Assembly (NCBI RefSeq): GCF_019399895.1
Contig: NC_091889.1
Coordinates: 1,116,001-1,180,000, forward strand
Source: Cardiocondyla obscurior
Lineage: Eukaryota > Arthropoda > Insecta > Hymenoptera > Formicidae
Direction of reading: 5' to 3'
Length of the DNA stretch: 64,000 bases
The notes under the pieces: generated by a model
What the model saw: only the letters and a program-made list of their open reading frames with translations
What the model was told of the DNA's origin: nothing
Database searches by the model: none
Program-made: the position numbers and the translations under genes
In this document: positions 60,501-64,000 of the stretch, piece by piece
How the letters are laid out: each line of letters starts with the position of its first letter
Numbering within the stretch: the stretch's first letter is position 1

Positions 60501-63500
60501 ATGAACGCCTTTGGGAAAATTCAGACTCGCGTAACGCAGCTCGTTAGAATTCAGAAAAGAGTCGGCCGCCGTTATACTTTCACGCGGCGTGACTTCGTCA
60601 CGGTTTAAACCGAACGACGATTCTCCGTCGGGCGCGCCGAGGAAACGCCGGAGTTGCGCTAAATTGCGACATTGTTAAAGCAGCGGATAAATCCCCGACG
60701 CGTTGTTTAATTATCGGCGACATTAATATTCAAAAAAGTACGGAGGCGCGATACATAATTTTATTTGACTCGAATAATTTTCTAAAGAACGGAAGAAGAA
60801 AATAAAAATTCGCAAGTTTAAACCACCGTCTATCGATCATTTTTTACAAGCGCGTTACCTATGGGGAAGCGAATAAAGAGCGAGCGATTTGTAATCGCGA
60901 ACCAAGTATTCGACGTGCCGATGCGCGAGGTGCAGGCTCGGGTTCTCTCGCCGAGAGGTATCCTCGACGGTGACGTTGAGAGTGCGCAGAATCCGAGGTA
61001 ACGATTGCAAACAGGAGAGCACCGTAGGCGGCCATAGCGCCGCGTAGGGCGCAGGTAAGGCGAGGTAAGGCTCCTAATTTGGGTCACCGCGACCTCGTCC
61101 CAAAGGCCGGACTTGCTAGAGGTTACGACCCGCTTAAACGGTCGGATCGATTCGTATCGACCGACCTACCTGCGAACGACGAGCCGCGGTTGCTTTCATC
61201 TCCGGCGCGCGTACCCACGTCGTGTCGGATCGCAGAGGAGCCGCAGCATCACGAACTTCGTCGCGGCGTCAGGCGAGATAACGCAAGAATGTACACGGCA
61301 CACCGCGAACGTTCCCGGCGCGTCTTCGCGGTCAGAGTATCTCTCCGACGCTCGTCTCCGCGTTAGCCCGAGCAAAAGAAAAACTCGAATCGAATCGAGG
61401 ATATTCAACATTGAAGGGATTCCGATTTATATACGCTGACACTGACGTATGATTCTCGTATCGCGTTTCCTCGGAATAGCACCGTTGCACTCGCAACGTA
61501 TCAAGTAACATTGCTATGACGCCGCCTCATCCGAGTCATAATAAAATTGATACGCCTCTCGATGAGATAAAATGGAAAATAGCGGACCAAGAGTCTGAAG
61601 TATATTTTCGAAATTTTAAAAATCTAAAAGCGTGAAGCCAAAACATCGGATTTTCTCATCCGTCGACGATACGATAGTGCAACTTCGTTGCGGCGATATA
61701 TTAACTGTCATAATACGTCGAATAAAAAAGCTATTAAGGAAGACTCGCAAAGTTCACGAGCCTGCGAAACTTACGAATGAGAGTCTCCCCGAATCCGCAA
61801 AGCGCCTAACCGCCTAAAAGCCCGAATACACCCCGCAGAGGTTTCCCCTTCATACGTGCACCTTTCTTTCTTCCCGTCCGCGAAAAGGACATGCGAGGTA
61901 AAAGAGAAATTAATTCGAGACTTTCCGGGGACTCGTCCTCGAGATTGAGAACACGCGCCTAGTTAATCCTCGCGACCGTGAGAAACTTCCTGATCCCGTT
62001 TCCCTCGTGGATCAACGGATCCCAACATGCACGACGGTAGTCCGTCGAAGTCTCCTCGTCGAGGTCTCCGCGATCCGGCTTCCTATTCCAAAGGCCGGGA
62101 TCGATCTCGACTCCCGACCGCGAAAAGGATTCCGATGAATCTTTCACGGTGAATCGCTGCGAGCTACCGCGGGCTAGGATAAGAATTTCTAATCGATAAT
62201 TCGCGACGACTAAGATTGTAAAAAAATAAAAAACTAAAAGTGGCTTTCCTCCGTTAAAAAATAAAAAAAAAAAAAAAAAAATTTATCAGGAAAATAAAAT
62301 ATCAACGGGAGTAATTAATTCCAACATTATTAATTGACTTTTATCGGAACTATTCCAGTCGGATGATTATCGAAAGTTACGCAAGCGGTTTTTGATAGAT
62401 GATATCTTTACAATAATGAACGTTTAAATGCCTTTCCATTTAAATAGAGAAGAAAATGAGATTACACTCCCGATATAAATGATAGGCAATTACTCGGCCG
62501 AGTTCCGCGGTCGATTATCTCATGATGGAGCGAAGAATCGGAACTGGCTGTAATCGCTGATATTTTTATCGCGACAAAACGCGATTTCCCACATAATTAA
62601 CGCTTTCGCGCCCGCGGAGTACGCTCGCATGTCGGAACGCGTTATGTATGCGCTACTTATGTACACGCGTCTATCTACGAGCGCAACAAAGAGGTAACAG
62701 GAAAATAAGAGCCCTGGGCTCATTATTCGCTGCATTAGTCGGTTAGACGAGGCGCATATACCGCGATATTTATCTCGAGAACTTGGCACACGTATCGCAA
62801 AGCGCTCCGCGTATCAATCAACATCGCCGTCAAAACACATTAATTCGCGCATATTTTTGGGCTCGTTAAGATAATTAAAAACGCACCTGCTTCTGGAAGT
62901 CTAAAGAGCGCACCGCGGATCTTCCGCGCGGCAAGTTCCGCCCGGCATTGTGCCCGACAATAACGAACTACGTGCGTAACGCTGCGAATATAACGCGGAC
63001 TTAATTGGGCTTAGTGGAAATGTAATTAATTTTACAATCAATTTTGCGCTTCAGGAGGGGTAGATGGGGAAGAACCGATCGGAGGCGTTTGTTTGTCAGA
63101 AATGCAATAATGGAAAAGCGGAAGCCCCCGTATGCCGTTTCACTGCGGCGAGGTCGGAATTGCAGTGCAAAATATATTTAACGTAAAATTAAACGAGATT
63201 CGCTCTTTCCGTTCCAATTGCGGTCGCGCATTACAATCGACGTCGCAGGGTCGGTTCGCCTGCGTCGAGCAAACGTCGAAGATGAAAGATCGAAAATCCG
63301 TTTTACCGTTTAAGATTGAATTGGAATTAAATGCGACAGGCGTATTTGCCTTGACGTGTGTCACGTTTCAGTTTCGCGGCAAAATGCAGTATTCCGGATT
63401 GATTGCATCAACAGAGGGGTGTGTCTCTCCTTTGTTTTTCTCTCTCTTTTTTTTTTTTCTTCTAATTTCATCGCGTGGGGTGCTTCCCTACCTGCGGATG

Positions 63501-64000
63501 TAGCCGCGTGCACCGAAGGGACGAGGTATATACATCGATTCGAGAGTGCGCGAGAGTTTCCCCTCTTGACCTAACCCGTCGCACGTTTTCGCCGTGGCTA
63601 ATGAAGTATCGCGTTAAACGGGGGAAACTCGATACGCCGTGCGTACTCGCCGCGCGAGTTGTCTGAAATCCGAGGCGACCTCGCTTGTTCGAGGGAGCGC
63701 GCCGATGTTGGGGACTCGCTGAAATTTTCGCGAGGAATAGGAGCAATCGGAAAGGTGTGCGATAGATCAGAATTATACGCTATTCGAACAAACACGAGAC
63801 ACTCTCCTACTGAGTGAACTAACGTACTAATTACACGCTGGATTTCTGTATGTAAGATGTTAAATTTTAAGAAGACATTTATTAAAAAAAAAAAAAAATA
63901 GAAATAATAAGAAAAAAAAAAAGATATGCATAATTAAAGCGAAATTAATATTTGATTACTTTAAAGCTTAAAGCTGTATCTATAAAGCTATACGACTGAC
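54596..64000 (+). other. Next ChAT intron, running off the window; no further exon recognised
   Basis: The expected continuation (W-x-x-x-W-L...Y) is not found in phase 0. The stretch has (AAAT)n near 55611-55627, A/T homopolymers, GC-rich blocks (55640-55700, 61000-61370) and chance frames. One strong acceptor followed by a 40-codon phase-0 frame at 56092 is listed separately. Other acceptor-like sites (near 59486 and 63054) open out of phase or close at once. Confidence 0.5.
56092..56214 (+). other. Candidate alternative 3' exon of ChAT (premature end)
   Basis: A long T/C-rich tract ending TTTCTAATTTAG gives one of the better acceptors in the right part. The sequence after it stays open in phase 0, the phase required after 54595, for 40 codons (PNGLFSAELKTPEAQLRTIV and on), then TAA at 56212-56214. 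It does not resemble the conserved ChAT continuation, so if used it would truncate the enzyme before its catalytic core. No poly(A) signal is obvious close by. A weak call. Confidence 0.15.

Overview
The window reads as insect nuclear DNA, most likely from a hymenopteran and plausibly an ant. Evidence: short exons with GT/AG borders, long AT-rich CpG-dense introns full of homopolymer tracts and microsatellites, and an invertebrate-type cholinergic gene locus. There is no sign of bacterial operons, CRISPR arrays, rRNA or tRNA genes.

Central feature (plus strand, about 24.0 kb to beyond the right edge): the cholinergic gene locus. The vesicular acetylcholine transporter VAChT (28032-29783, 583 aa, one uninterrupted coding exon) sits inside an intron of choline acetyltransferase (ChAT). 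ChAT N-terminal coding exons recognised are 26478-26675, 44280-44371 and 54404-54595. Their splice phases agree exactly (1, then 0, then 0). A phase-compatible upstream exon (24037-24145) and an optional 57-nt cassette (45718-45774) are possible additions. The catalytic part of ChAT lies right of position 64000. One product makes acetylcholine and the other loads it into synaptic vesicles, so nesting allows shared transcription control in cholinergic neurons. The ChAT start codon is unresolved: an AUG in weak context at 24037, or an in-frame GUG in strong context at 26504. A non-AUG start has been reported for Drosophila ChAT.

Left part (1-24 kb): at 2745-2829 on the minus strand is the first coding exon of a secreted or membrane protein. 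It encodes a signal peptide, ends at a strong splice donor and has a TATA box at 3109-3116; the rest of that gene lies further left, and I cannot name it. At 12253-12535 two small minus-strand exons with strong splice sites form a short spliced unit with no long reading frame. A GC-rich segment ending at a strong plus-strand donor (15250) may be an upstream leader exon. The rest looks non-coding.

Right part (30-64 kb): mostly ChAT introns. They hold microsatellites, a two-copy tandem repeat of about 130 bp at 47.3-47.5 kb, a TATA-plus-small-ORF candidate at 37.3-37.65 kb and a candidate alternative 3' exon at 56.1 kb. Most open frames there are chance frames in CpG-rich DNA. I found no convincing transposase, reverse transcriptase or viral gene.
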